64,000 bases of DNA from Cupriavidus consociatus (GCF_017814975.1 NZ_JAGIQA010000008.1:1-64000), one strand, 5' to 3'; counted from the first letter of the stretch, positions 36,317-48,718 are shown. Made by a program: numbers and translations. Notes: a model not told the origin generated them from the letters alone.

Positions 36317-38464
36317 TCAGAAGCTCCAGAGCACCCCCACGCGGAACGTCCGCGGCTCCGCCGGATGGATATGATGGTCGTTGATGCCTGTGGCCACGCC
36401 GCTGGCATCAACGGGCGACGTTTCGCCCTTCAGCAGCGAGGCGTAGTAGTAGTCGATGTCGTTGACGCGCTTGTCGAACACGTTCAGCACTTCGGCGAAG
36501 ATCCGGACGTCCTTCAGCACGCGATACCCCACCTTCAGGTTGACCAGGAACGACGACGACGAGCGCACGCTGTTGTCCTCCACCAGAGGTCGCGGGCCGA
36601 AGTAACGCGCCCGCGCGCCGACCGACCAGCGCCCCCGGTTCAGCGAGACGCCGGCCGAGGCCGTGGTCTGGATCGATTCGGGAATCGAGTCGCCAACGTC
36701 CTCGTGATCGCGGTAGCGCGCGCGGGAGAAGCCGGCGTCGGCGTCGAGGATGAGGCCGGCCAGCGGGCCGCCCTGCGGGGCAAAGTAGCCCGCCAGCTCA
36801 ATGCCAGTGCGACGGCTCGGCCGGCTCGGCTCGGTGGTGCCGCTGTCGCCGGAGAACACAAGTTCGGAGCCGATGTCGAGCTGCCACAACGAGGCCGACA
36901 ACTGCAGCCCGGGCGCGAACCGCAGCGTGCGCACGCCGATCTCGTAGCCGGTCGCCGGCACCAACACGCTGACCTTCTGCGCAGGCGCGCCGGTCGACGG
37001 TTCGACGGTGGTCGACGCGCCGCGCACGTCATTGCTGTGATAGCCGCGTCCCCAGTTCAGGAAGATTTCGGTCCTGTCCGCCGGCGACATCACGATGCTC
37101 AGCTTCGGACTGATGACGCGGTCGCTGCCGTTGCCCGAGTTGGCAGGATTGTCGCCCGATACCCCGTACCAGAAGTGGTCCGCCCGCAGCCCGGCCACCG
37201 TGCGCAGCCACGGCAGCCAGGTGGTCGTGTTGCGCAGGTACAGCGCCGCGCTGGTCTCGTTGGCGGTGTCGGTGCGCACCGTCTGGTAGATCTGCCGCGC
37301 CTCCGAATTCGCCAGCGTGATCGGGTCGAGTCGGTCGAAGCGGACCTGCGTGCCGATCTCGGTCTCCGAGTCGCGTTCGCCGAGCTTGCCGAACCAGATA
37401 CGCGAAACGTTGGCGCCGGCCGTCACGCGGTTCTCGAACTGCTCAAACTGGTCGCCGCGCTCCGGGTTGTTCAGCGCATAGGTGAAGTTCGAGAACAGTT
37501 GCAGGCGGCTCTTGATGACGTAGGCGTTGGCCTGCATCACGCCGTTCCCCAGCGGCCTCAGCCAGTCCGCCGATACGCTGTAGCGCGACGCATAGCCGCC
37601 GTCGGTCGGATCGATATTGCCGAAGCGCGGGATCAGGCCCTCATTGATGGCCCGCTGCGGCACCTGGTCGGTCGAGTGCCAGTCGTTGCGGTAGGCCATC
37701 GCGGTCACGCCCAGCCGCTCACCCCCGCCGAGCGGCAGCGTGTAGCGCAGCACGCCATTGAGTTTGTGCACGCCCTCCGGCAGCACCCACGGCCCGTTCT
37801 CGCCAAGCCATTCGAAGCCATACAGCAATGTGCCCGGCCCGACCTGGTTCGACTTGGCGAGCACCGCGCGGCGATAATCGTGCTGCCCCAGTTCGACTTG
37901 CGCGATCCCGGAAGGCAGGCTCGATACATAGTCCATGCGCACCGCGCCTGCCGCCGAGAAATCGCCTTCCTCGGCAAAGTATGTGCCCTTCTTGTACGCG
38001 ATGCCGCTCACCAGTTCCGGGATCACGAAATTGAGGTCGGTGTAGCCTTGTCCGTGGGCGTGGGTGCGCATATTGACGGGCATGCCGGCCACGGTGGTCG
38101 ACAGGTCGGTGCCGTGGTCGAGGTTGAAGCCCCGCAGGAAATACTGGTTGGCCTTGCCGTCGCCGCTTTGCTGCGTGACGATCAGGCCCGGCACAGTCTC
38201 CAGCAATTCGCCAGGCCGCAGCAGCGGACGGTTCTCCAGTTGTGCGCGCGTGACGTAGCCCTGGTTTGCCGCCGTGACAGGGATGGCCTGCACCGCGTCG
38301 TCACTGGAAGCCCATACGGTCACGGCAGGCAGTTCGCCTTCGGCCTGCTGCTGTCCGCCGGCCAGTGCAGCACTCTGCACCACGACAGTGCAAGCCGCAC
38401 AGATAAGGGAGCGATGGACATGGCTCCGCGGCCCGGAGCGTGAAAATGGCGGGAAGACGGGCAC
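36317..38464 (-). CDS. TonB-dependent outer-membrane receptor
   Basis: A 715-residue receptor with signal peptide (about 1-36), a plug domain (about 45-165; LLETVPGLIVTQQSGDGKAN and QYFLRGFNLDHGTDL) and a beta-barrel ending in the aromatic residue of VGVLWSF. It imports a metal complex or other large solute across the outer membrane with energy from TonB. The annotated start is GTG. A nikR remnant lies 100 bp upstream on the same strand, so nickel or cobalt is a possible cargo; this rests on neighbourhood only. Internal histidine clusters (NMRTHAHGQGY, INDHHIHP) would fit metal. Confidence 0.9.
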   Translation of the reverse strand: MPVFPPFSRSGPRSHVHRSLICAACTVVVQSAALAGGQQQAEGELPAVTVWASSDDAVQAIPVTAANQGYVTRAQLENRPLLRPGELLETVPGLIVTQQSGDGKANQYFLRGFNLDHGTDLSTTVAGMPVNMRTHAHGQGYTDLNFVIPELVSGIAYKKGTYFAEEGDFSAAGAVRMDYVSSLPSGIAQVELGQHDYRRAVLAKSNQVGPGTLLYGFEWLGENGPWVLPEGVHKLNGVLRYTLPLGGGERLGVTAMAYRNDWHSTDQVPQRAINEGLIPRFGNIDPTDGGYASRYSVSADWLRPLGNGVMQANAYVIKSRLQLFSNFTYALNNPERGDQFEQFENRVTAGANVSRIWFGKLGERDSETEIGTQVRFDRLDPITLANSEARQIYQTVRTDTANETSAALYLRNTTTWLPWLRTVAGLRADHFWYGVSGDNPANSGNGSDRVISPKLSIVMSPADRTEIFLNWGRGYHSNDVRGASTTVEPSTGAPAQKVSVLVPATGYEIGVRTLRFAPGLQLSASLWQLDIGSELVFSGDSGTTEPSRPSRRTGIELAGYFAPQGGPLAGLILDADAGFSRARYRDHEDVGDSIPESIQTTASAGVSLNRGRWSVGARARYFGPRPLVEDNSVRSSSSFLVNLKVGYRVLKDVRIFAEVLNVFDKRVNDIDYYYASLLKGETSPVDASGVATGINDHHIHPAEPRTFRVGVLWSF

Positions 38465-38563
38465 ATTTTTTTGTTATGTGGAATGGTAAGAGCTATTTTG
38501 CAAACTTCATACCAAGCGCCCAGTCACATGCCACCAGGTTTCCCCGCCAACGTCCGGAACCGC

Positions 38564-38880
38564 TTAGAAATGTGGGTGGGGGTGCAGGTGCTCGCGCGGG
38601 TGAGATGCAGCGTGCGACTCGAAGCGCGTTGGATCGCCGGCCGTCATGACCATGTTCAACTGGCCCTGCCTGACGCCCCGCTCGCTGCTGATGGCATCGG
38701 CCAGCTTGCGCACCGCGCTGGCCGGGCCTTTCAGGATGACGGTCTCAATACAGTGCTCGTGATCCAGATGGGCATGCATCGTCGACACCGTGAGCTCGTG
38801 GTGGTCGGGGCTGGATCCGGGTCAGGCGCTCGGCCAATTCGCGCTCGTGGTGGTTGTTGAGAAGCGTCCCCCGCTTCCCG
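38564..38880 (-). pseudogene. nikR-like regulator, broken
   Basis: The C-terminal ACT-like nickel domain is clear: HHELTVSTMHAHLDHEHCIE then TVILKGPASAVRKLADAISS, with a His-rich tail (HPREHLHPHPHF). Upstream, NNHHERELAERLTRIQ lies in a different frame, so a frameshift separates the two halves of the domain. The ribbon-helix-helix DNA-binding part is absent. The gene cannot make a working NikR. Confidence 0.7.
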
Positions 38881-39291
38881 GGCCAGCGTCAACAACAAGT
38901 TGGTGGTGAGTCAAAGTATCAAGGTCTGAATGCCTGATATAAACCGACGCGCCCGATATCTCGGCGACCTTAACTTCGCGTGAGCTTGGCAGAAATTCCC
39001 GAACGGAGAAGCACATAAGATCAACTGTCCCAAAGCAGCCTTTGGCCTGTTACAGAATGACGCCCTATATGCGCGCCGACTGCCAGAAAAACCTGTTCAT
39101 CGTCGAAGAGGCAACTCGCTACGATCTCTACGACCAGCCCGGCCCCGTCGCGCAGGCCGTTGAGCGATTGCTTAGCTTCCACCGCAAGCACCTCTGAGTC
39201 CACCAACGGGGCCGGAGCGTTCCCCCGACTTCTATTTGCAGCGGACGATCTCCGTGATTGGCTCGAAATAGCAGGCATAGCGGACATTGGC

Positions 39292-39447
39292 TTATGCGTC
39301 ATTCATTGGCATGTCCGCAGTGCCGATGCGCGCCTGTATGCCGTCAGTGACGATCTGCGGTTCGGAGGCGTCGCACTCATAGAGCGCCATATACTGCCAC
39401 TCGGCTGCGCACTCGTCGATGAATGCAGGCAGAGTTAAAGACGAGGT
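39292..39447 (-). pseudogene. Fragment of a small catabolic-cluster protein
   Basis: Reads TLPAFIDECAAEWQYMALYE then CDASEPQIVTDGIQARIGTA DMPMNDA. The pattern WxYxALYE...GTxDMPM recalls small conserved proteins found in hydrocarbon-degradation clusters. The N-terminus is missing and the frame passes into the IclR remnant. Family recognition is tentative. The flanking stretch 38881-39291 holds nothing I can support. Confidence 0.3.
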
Positions 39448-39479
39448 GAAGACGGTGGCATACCCGCCCTGTTTCGCAC

Positions 39480-39905
39480 GGCCTATCCGCGCGAAACAGG
39501 CGTTCCTGCAGCGCCCGCGCCGTCGCCAGTAGGCCTGGCCCGAGCTCGCGTTCGACACGGGCGCGCACCCATGCGCGCGGCACGGCCGATGCAGGCGACG
39601 GCCAGCGGCGGCTGTTCCGGTATGTAGAGCGGCACGGCGATCGCGCCCAAGTCTGCCTTCCCCTCACCAAGCGACATGCAGAAGCCGAACTCATGCATTT
39701 GCGAGGTCTTCTCGGCCATGCGCCGCCGCAGCCTGGGCCAGTCGCGGCCCGCCTTGCGTTCCACATGGCTCTGCAGGTAGCACCGCTCCAGCACCGGTAT
39801 TGCTGCCAGCAGCGCCGATCCCATCAGCGACGATCCGAAATGCAAGCGCCCTCCCGGCGTCAGGCGCAAGTCCAGCTCCGCCTGGCTGCCCGCAAAGCTG
39901 TGTTA
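39480..39905 (-). pseudogene. IclR-family regulator, effector-domain remnant
   Basis: FAGSQAELDLRLTPGGRLHF, then SHVERKAGRDWPRLRRRMAE and GADLGAIAVPLYIPEQ-like text (KADLGAIAVPLYIPEQPPLA) form an IclR ligand-binding domain. After CIG the reading moves frame to PSAVPRAWVRARVERELGPG, the family C-terminus. The N-terminal winged helix is absent. Frameshift plus truncation make it a pseudogene. Confidence 0.65.
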
Positions 39906-40150
39906 AATGAAGTGTGACCTAAGGTTGCGACGCATTCCGCTAGCGCCATCAATCGTGGCCCAGATGTTCCCCTTCCCCGCATTCAACGGCCGCATCCGGC
40001 AATCAGCGTCAGCCATCAGCGGGCGGCCGCCTAAGTCGAATTCTCTAGCCAACGATGGGTGCTTTGCGGAGTCCGAGGACAGCGCTTCGACAGAGGCAAA
40101 GCGCGTAGAATTGCGAGGTGCTCGGTCCTCCCAATCCACGGAGTCGCTCC

Positions 40151-40831
40151 ATGAGAAAGCTCATTGCATCCACCTTTGTTTCGCTCGACGGCGTCATGCA
40201 GGCGCCAGGCGGCCCGGATGAAGATCCCACCGGCGGGTTCGCCTTCGGTGGCTGGACCTTCAACTACTGGGACGAGGCCATGGGCCGCTCCATGAACGGC
40301 TTCGACGGCAAGGACCGCGAGCTCGTGCTCGGCCGCAGAACCTACGAGATCTTCGAGGCGTACTGGCCGTACCAGCCGGACGACAACCCCATTGCGCGGA
40401 CGTTCAACGCGACCAGGAAGCACGTCGCCTCGCGCACGCTGAAGACGCTGCATTGGAACAACTCCACGCTCCTGCGTGGCGACGTGATCGCAGCGATCAG
40501 AGCGCTCAAGGGAGAAGCGGGAAAAGATTTGCAGATCATCGGCAGCGGCAACTTGATTCAGACACTCCGGGCCGCATCGCTGATCGACGAGTACAACGTG
40601 TGGACCTTCCCCGTCGTTTTAGGGCGCGGCAAGCGGCTGTTCGAGGCCGGCGCGAAACCCGGCGCGCTGCAGTTGGTCGCATCGCAGCCTTCTAAAACCG
40701 GTGTCGTAATGAGCACCTACGTTCCGACCGGCGAGGTCCCGCTCGGTTCGTTTGCGCAGACCAAGCCGAGCGCAAAGGAAATGGAAAGGCGCGCGAAGCT
40801 GGCGCGCGATGGAGATGGACGCGGATCCTGA
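40151..40831 (+). CDS. RibD/DHFR-like reductase domain protein
   Basis: A 226-residue protein of the RibD C-terminal / dihydrofolate-reductase-like family: MRKLIASTFVSLDGVMQAPG at the N-terminus, ELVLGRRTYEIFEAYW, and IIGSGNLIQTLRAASLIDEY. Members are probable NADPH-dependent reductases of unknown substrate. The ATG at 40151 begins the family motif directly; the upstream extension of 11 codons is not needed. It is isolated. The C-terminal 35 residues are polar and extra to the domain. Confidence 0.85.
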   Translation: MRKLIASTFVSLDGVMQAPGGPDEDPTGGFAFGGWTFNYWDEAMGRSMNGFDGKDRELVLGRRTYEIFEAYWPYQPDDNPIARTFNATRKHVASRTLKTLHWNNSTLLRGDVIAAIRALKGEAGKDLQIIGSGNLIQTLRAASLIDEYNVWTFPVVLGRGKRLFEAGAKPGALQLVASQPSKTGVVMSTYVPTGEVPLGSFAQTKPSAKEMERRAKLARDGDGRGS

Positions 40832-40929
40832 CAAAATCCCTTGCTAAGGGTCGAATCTTTTCATGATGACAAGTCGGCCGCCATCCCCAGAGTGCACGCA
40901 GGAATCGACGAGCGGAGCGCTCGCGGGCG

Positions 40930-41755
40930 CTAGATCCGTTGCGAGCGCGGCAACGAGACGGTAAAGGTCGTCCTCGCTCATCTGATGCGACCCCTATATC
41001 GCCTCCATGGCCGATCGCGATGCACCGACAAATGTAGAGACCGAGCCCCAGTCCAGCATGCGGTTCACCTTGTGTTGAGGTAGATATGTTCCGCGTTAGC
41101 GGCAAACAGCGTAGGAAAGGCTGCCGGGGGGGATGGGGTTCCCATCATTCTCTATCTCCAGCACCACCGCCTTTCCGCGGCCGGCAGCAAATAGCCGAAT
41201 TTCCCCCGAACCGTGTCTAACGGCGTTGACCAGCAGGTTGACCACAAGCTGACCAATGCGATCCGCATCCCAGCGCCCTGCCAGGTCACCGTCCTGGTGG
41301 ACTTGAATAACCGCATCCGGGTACGGCGCTCGAACTTCTTCCACGGCATTGTTGCAAATCCTGCCAAGGTCCTGACGCTACAAGCCCATGGGTAGTGTTT
41401 CGGCCAGGCGCGTGCGAGTGAAGTCCAGGAGATCGTTCACCATTCAATTGCTGCACGCAGTACCACGCCGCATGTTTGCGGCAGCCCTTACGCTCATCGC
41501 CGAGAGGTTCTCATCGCGCAACATGACCTCCAAGGAATTGCTCATTGCACTGAGAGGCGACCGCAGATCGTGCGCCAGCACGCCTGCGAAAAGATCCCGG
41601 ATTCTCTCGGCCCGTTGCGGCCCATGTTCTTCCTCGCCAGGTGGATTTACGCTGCAACCATTCGCATAGTACGTCACCACGTCAACTCGTCCATTCGCAC
41701 TGCCGCACGTGCTGCTGGGCTCTCCATCTTCTGACCGCTGGAGCTCTTGCGTCAC
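40930..41755 (-). pseudogene. Sensor histidine kinase, multiply frameshifted
   Basis: All parts of the kinase core are present but in different frames: phosphoacceptor helix FAGVLAHDLRSPLSAMSNSL, linker VNDLLDFTRTRLAETLPMGL, ATPase N-box IGQLVVNLLVNAVRHGSGEI and EIENDGNPIPPG, G-box GLGLGLYICRCIAIGHGGDI, and the usual ending TTFTVSLPRSQRI stop at 40930. At least three frame changes are needed. No sensor domain or response regulator is next to it. Confidence 0.75.
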
Positions 41756-41789
41756 CGCCGAGACCCCGGTGGTCAGTGCTAATCGCCAA

Positions 41790-42080
41790 TTGGCACGCTC
41801 ACACCCGACTCCGAGCTCGGTATTGCCATGTCCAGCAGCAACACCCTTCGAGGCGAGAACGCTGGACTGGAACGACCACCGGTATGTCCACGTGTTCGGC
41901 TGGGACCAATATCGACAGCGCAGGCTGTTGGAGATCTTCAGGAATACTCGGCAGGCAGCGCTAGAAGCGGTCCTAGCCTTTCAGTACCCTCCTCCGTTCC
42001 GCCAGCTGTTTCCGATCGACTATGCGTTACTGTACAGCGACGATCCCTGGGGAAACCCGGAAACCGCCGCAACGACATGA
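41790..42080 (+). pseudogene. QYP-family small protein, probably degraded
   Basis: The C-terminal part is clear: TLDWNDHRYVHVFGWDQYRQ, then RRLLEIFRNTRQAALEAVLA and FQYPPPFRQLF. It matches the 81-residue protein at 52906-53151 (W..H...HV.G, LEAVL..QYP.P.R.L) and the remnant at 29576. The N-terminal part seems to lie in another frame (HTRLRARYCHVQQQH), so this copy is probably broken. Confidence 0.5.
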
Positions 42081-42404
42081 CAGCCTCGAAGTGCTGGGCT
42101 GGAGTTTCGTCGATTGGCCCGGTTCGTTATTCACGGGATGCCCGGCGCTATCCTGACTAGACGTTTCACCGCGCCTCAACGCAGGGAAGCCGCGCTTGCG
42201 CGTGCAGAGCGCTTCCGCCATGGCAATGCAGCTGCTTGGAAGAAGTCGAGGATGGGGGCGCTTGTGCAACGCCATCGAAGTAGATCCACCTCGCTGCGAC
42301 AGGGGCGGGTACCGCGGATCGACTCGCCGGCACGGCCGGCGCGGCGCTGAGTACAAAGACGGCGCCGAAGCCGAATGCTTGGCCGCGCAAGGCAGGTAGG
42401 GCAA
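42081..42404. other. Intergenic region, no gene seen
   Basis: Open frames on both strands lack domains, hydrophobic pattern or ribosome binding sites. Confidence 0.35.
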
Positions 42405-42569
42405 CTACCAAAAGATGAAACCGCAGCCCACGGCTAATGCAACTGGCAGCACTACCTGCCACGACAGTTTCAATACCTTCGCCCGTCGTCCACGAAGACA
42501 GATTGTCCGCTCGGACCTGTGGAACTCACCTAAGCCATCGGAGTAAAGCTTTTCCCACCGCATTTCCAT
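42405..42569 (-). CDS. Small protein with C-terminal membrane helix, 54 aa
   Basis: Starts MEMRWEKLYSDGLGEFHRSE and ends with a hydrophobic helix VVLPVALAVGCGFIFW. A basic stretch (RGRRAKVLK) just before the helix suits a tail-anchored inner-membrane protein. AGAGCTGAC precedes the ATG. No family recognised. Confidence 0.45.
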   Translation of the reverse strand: MEMRWEKLYSDGLGEFHRSERTICLRGRRAKVLKLSWQVVLPVALAVGCGFIFW

Positions 42570-42800
42570 GTCAGCTCTCTTCATTGATTAACTCATTCTT
42601 AGGGATGGCGTTTGGCATTGCAATGGGGGGAAACGTGTGCGGCTCATGCATCGGCAAACTAATACCTCTGGCTGATGATCCACTTTGCGCTTGGCGAGTA
42701 TGCTTTTCTGCGGAGACGAATTCGCTGCGGGTCGGGCAGTTGCCGCCGTGATGCAGAGTCCTGGTGAATGCTAGCACGCGTACCCATTCGAGGAGGCACT

Positions 42801-43016
42801 ATGCATTGGACTGAGTCTATCAATGCCGGTCGTGAGCTTGCAGAGGGTCTTTTTCCCAAAGAGCTGCCCGTTTTCCAAGAGAGTCGGACAACGATCCTGT
42901 TCAGGGTCGTGGTCAATGGACGGGGCACCTACTACGGCTTCTTCCCCCACGCCTGCGATGCCATCGCGGATGCGCTGGACCATGGTGCATTTAGTGTTGC
43001 GGTGGTGCGGGCCTAG
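42801..43016 (+). CDS. Hypothetical small protein, 71 aa
   Basis: A 71-residue protein, MHWTESINAGRELAEGLFPK then FRVVVNGRGTYYGFFPHACD. GAGGAGGC precedes the ATG by 4-10 bp, a strong site. The alternating beta-like segments suggest a small globular fold. Function unknown. Confidence 0.65.
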   Translation: MHWTESINAGRELAEGLFPKELPVFQESRTTILFRVVVNGRGTYYGFFPHACDAIADALDHGAFSVAVVRA

Positions 43017-43138
43017 CCAAGCACGATAAACCAGCTTCCAGCCGTTCGACCACGGAGAACCGGCAGAACCTCCAGATGGGACGTATCTGCGCCTGCGGTA
43101 TGTATCTCGGCGTGGTCGAATTAGATCGGAGGCATTTC

Positions 43139-43408
43139 ATGAGCACTGAGGCAGCCGTTCCATGCTTACTCTGTGCGTCACTAGCGCGACGCTGGCTCGA
43201 TCAAAGAGATCGGTTGCATGGCGGTCGCATCTACCGCTGCGAAGCTTGTGGTGGGCGGTTCTCAGTTGCTGGCGAAGCCTTGGCCGCCATCGAGCAGGGG
43301 CAATGGGGCGCTACTGAATTGCGTGCTGCGGTTAGGCACGGAATTGCCGGGAAACGACGGATTCCCTACGCGACTGGGGAACAACAACCAACTTGTTGTC
43401 CGTATTAA
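43139..43408 (+). CDS. Small zinc-ribbon-like protein, 89 aa
   Basis: An 89-residue protein with two CxxC knuckles, CLLC (residues 9-12) and CEAC (about 34-37), separated by a basic loop, so a zinc ribbon is likely. CGGAGGC precedes the ATG at 43139. The helical C-terminal half (ALAAIEQGQWGATELRAAVR) may bind a partner. Function unknown. The following stretch to 43737 has only a weak 80-codon frame at 43490. Confidence 0.6.
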   Translation: MSTEAAVPCLLCASLARRWLDQRDRLHGGRIYRCEACGGRFSVAGEALAAIEQGQWGATELRAAVRHGIAGKRRIPYATGEQQPTCCPY

Positions 43409-43737
43409 GCGCCCGCCGCGTCTCGGCGACTATCACCCCTCCCCCTCGACCAGCTCCGCCCCTCGGGTTGCGGTAGCAGACCGCTGGCGGTGGAGGTCGC
43501 CAGTCAACGCACCCCCACCGCCTCCAACTGGTCCAACGTCAGCTGTGCACGGCCCTATCTGGTGGCGATGGACGCGTTTGTTGCTCTTGACTACGCCTTT
43601 ACCATTGGGGAGCGATTGGCTTCGCCGCGTGCCCCAACGTACGACGCCGCCGATGCTGCGGCCATTTGCAAAGCGGGAAGTTGGCCGCGTATGCGGTTTG
43701 TCACCTCTGAGCGACGCGCTTCAAGCAACTAAGCGCA

Positions 43738-43761
43738 GGCGCCCCTCCAGAAGCGGGCGCC
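43738..43761 (-). terminator. Hairpin downstream of katG
   Basis: GGCGCCC and GGGCGCC form a perfect 7-bp stem with a 10-base loop, 22 bp beyond the katG stop on the minus strand. Confidence 0.5.
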
Positions 43762-43782
43762 CGCACTTGTTGCAGCGGGTTG

Positions 43783-46586
<2,804 letters not shown>

Positions 46587-46990
46587 TCAGCGGCCGCGAG
46601 CCGCTCCGTGTGCCACGTAACAGGCTTCGAGCCAGGCGACCAACTCCCCTTGCCAGCATACCCAACTGGGGAAGCGCGACATGTCCACGCCGATCTCCGC
46701 CACCACGACGCTGGCCGTCAGGTCACTGACCCCCGGCATCGTCGTGAGCAGGCGGGCGCGCTGCCGGATCGGCGCCAGCGCTTTTCCCACGGCCGCATCC
46801 AGTTCGGCCAACGTGTGTTGCAAGGCGTCGATCACCTGCAGGTGCAGCCGCAGCATCGTGCGATGGTGGTCGGTGATGCGTCCACGCAGTGCCTCGCGCA
46901 ACTCAGCGCTCTTGTTGCGCGCGGTGCCCTGGGCCAGCGCGGCCAGACGCGCTGGATCGCTCTGGGGGGTGCTCGCAGGACTGCGGGTCC
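46587..46990 (-). mobile_element. IS110-family transposase remnant
   Basis: Reads ARLAALAQGTARNKSAELRE, MREALRGRITDHHRTMLRLH and ARLLTTMPGVSDLTASVVVA EIGVDMSRFPS. This is the region leading into the C-terminal transposase domain of IS110/IS116 elements. The N-terminal catalytic DEDD half and the end of the gene are missing, and it stops in non-homologous sequence. No intact terminal ends are seen. Confidence 0.65.
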
Positions 46991-47330
46991 AACTACTGAA
47001 CGGGCTTGTCGCACCAAGGGAAAGCCGACCTCGTCAGCAGCGCCAAAATTCATCCTACAACCACGTGCCATCTGTCGCCAGCCACGTCCCCCGCTTCATC
47101 CCCCGGGGTCGGGCCCGCCCGATGGCGAACTACTGACATTCGATTTAATCGACGGTCACGTGGACGCGGCAAGCCGGTACGGGATGGGAAGGTACAAGGA
47201 AGTTATGGCGGAACGTACCGCGGCGCCGTCCGTGTGGTCCAGCGGGCGATCCATCATGGCAAGATCACGGTCGCACCGGTGCAGCACGACGTATCGCTGG
47301 CGGGACGGGCGGTTGCGCATCCACAAACTG

Positions 47331-47422
47331 ATCGGACGATCGGCAATGCGATCCAGCACGTGACGCAGGTACGCCTCGGGATTGAGGTTGTTGAGCTTCG
47401 CGTTGCCGATGAGGGTGTTCTA
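47331..47422 (-). mobile_element. IS66-family transposase C-terminal remnant
   Basis: The minus strand reads NTLIGNAKLNNLNPEAYLRH then VLDRIADRPI. This is the C-terminal motif of IS66 transposases. Only about 30 codons remain. It abuts the stop of the DUF4239 gene. Confidence 0.65.
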
Positions 47423-48196
47423 GTTGCCCAAGCGCGCGAGCGCCTCGCGCATTGGCGTCAGCGAAACCTTGATCACGCCATCGAGCGGCGTATCCATTTC
47501 TAGGATCAGGAGAATCGCCCCTGAAGCTGACAGCGCGCACAGGAGCAAGGCGACCACAATCGTCCCATTTCGCGGCGCAAGCAATCCAAATGCGCCAAAG
47601 ATAATGGCGAGCCACGACACCAGCACGACCAGAAGCGGCAGGGCAACTGAGCCTTCCCTTTGCAGCAGCGCCAACGAGCGGGACGCGAAGACTTCATCGG
47701 AGATCTGGAGGGCGCGCGCTTGAATCTCACGTTGAGAGGGGGTGGTGGGCGAGAGTTCAGCCACCTTACGCTGAAACGCCTCCACGCGGACGCTGATTTC
47801 CGGGTTGCTCAGCCGTGCCGTGTGGGCTGCGTCCCTGGATGCCAGCAACTCTACCCACATTGCATAGTCGCGCCGAAGCGTTGCACGGAGTTCCTGTGCC
47901 GGCGGCCCGTAATGGAACAGCAGGCGGTCAAGGTGAACAATGCTCGCGGCATTGTGCACAAGATCGCCCTTGACCGTGTCAAACGTGCTTTTAGCCGATG
48001 AGATCAGTAGCCCAAGCACCAAGGCGGCGATGGTCGCGATCAGTCCGGTCGCCAGCTTGATGGCACTGCTCGATTCCTCGCTGAGGTGATGCTCCGGCAA
48101 CACGTCGCGCAGGTAAAGTCCAAGCATGGCGGCGCAGAAGATGCACAGGAAAGCAATCAAGGCGATGACAAGTTGGCTCAACCTTCCGTCCTCCAC
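47420..48196 (-). CDS. DUF4239 membrane protein
   Basis: A 258-residue protein with four membrane helices arranged in two pairs: about 8-29 and 45-68, then 180-205 and 210-232 (LPLLVVLVSWLAIIFGAFGL). A cytoplasmic helical segment lies between. This is the bestrophin-like DUF4239 layout; function unknown. The start is GTG at 48196; a TTG at 48181 behind GGAGGACGGAAGG is an attractive alternative. Its stop touches the IS66 remnant. Confidence 0.8.
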   Translation of the reverse strand: MEDGRLSQLVIALIAFLCIFCAAMLGLYLRDVLPEHHLSEESSSAIKLATGLIATIAALVLGLLISSAKSTFDTVKGDLVHNAASIVHLDRLLFHYGPPAQELRATLRRDYAMWVELLASRDAAHTARLSNPEISVRVEAFQRKVAELSPTTPSQREIQARALQISDEVFASRSLALLQREGSVALPLLVVLVSWLAIIFGAFGLLAPRNGTIVVALLLCALSASGAILLILEMDTPLDGVIKVSLTPMREALARLGN

Positions 48197-48367
48197 TCAA
48201 GTTTCCCATTGCGTTCACAGGCCGTTTGCCGCATTGCCGGTCATACAAGGCGCGGCCGGCGCCAGATGCACGCCGGGCTTTCAAGCATTGCGACTCGCGA
48301 GGGCGATCGACGTGGTCAAGCGCACCCAAATTCGGTGCGGATCAGGTCTGGAACTTGCTCACCGAGT

Positions 48368-48579
48368 CTAGCCTATTTGACATCGGCGGTCCCCGGTCAG
48401 CAGCCAGGCGGTGACACCGGCATCGCGTACCGCCTGCGCGGTGTGTTCCGCGCCCTCGTCAAGGGTGTGCCACCGCCCAGCACAACGCCAGCACCTTCTC
48501 GCATTAGCCGGAGGGTGATGGTACGGCCCATGCCGCTGGCACTGCCCGTGACGAATGCTGTCTTCCCTGTCAGGCGCAT
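48368..48579 (-). pseudogene. SDR N-terminal remnant, frameshifted
   Basis: Reads MRLTGKTAFVTGSASGMGRT then ITLRLMREGAGVV, the dinucleotide-binding start of a short-chain dehydrogenase. Near 48475 the signal shifts frame to LDEGAEHTAQAVRDAGVTAW and stops. The catalytic Tyr-x-x-x-Lys half is absent. Confidence 0.6.
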
Positions 48580-48617
48580 TCGCAAGCTGTAGGCGCCTTC
48601 CCCCGCTGGCGAAATAC

Positions 48618-48645
48618 AAATCCCTGCGGATTAGCGCAGGGATTT
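48618..48645. terminator. Strong bidirectional terminator hairpin
   Basis: AAATCCCTGCG and CGCAGGGATTT form a perfect 11-bp stem with a 6-base loop, with A-run and T-run built into the stem ends. It lies 74 bp after the stop of the GNAT gene on the minus strand. Confidence 0.7.
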
Positions 48646-48718
48646 GGTATCTTGCTCCGATAATTTCTGAGACACTGCCTGGACGGGAATAGTCATTTCT
48701 TAAGGCTTGGAGATTCCC

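Noticed and set aside
36257..38443. A 728-codon open frame on the plus strand
   Set aside because: Antisense of the TonB receptor gene with the same reverse-codon composition; no family features.
40844..40984. A 46-codon minus frame starting MSEDDLYRLVAALATDLAPA
   Set aside because: It is the wrong frame of the histidine kinase C-terminus; the neighbouring frame gives TTFTVSLPRSQRI, the expected kinase ending.
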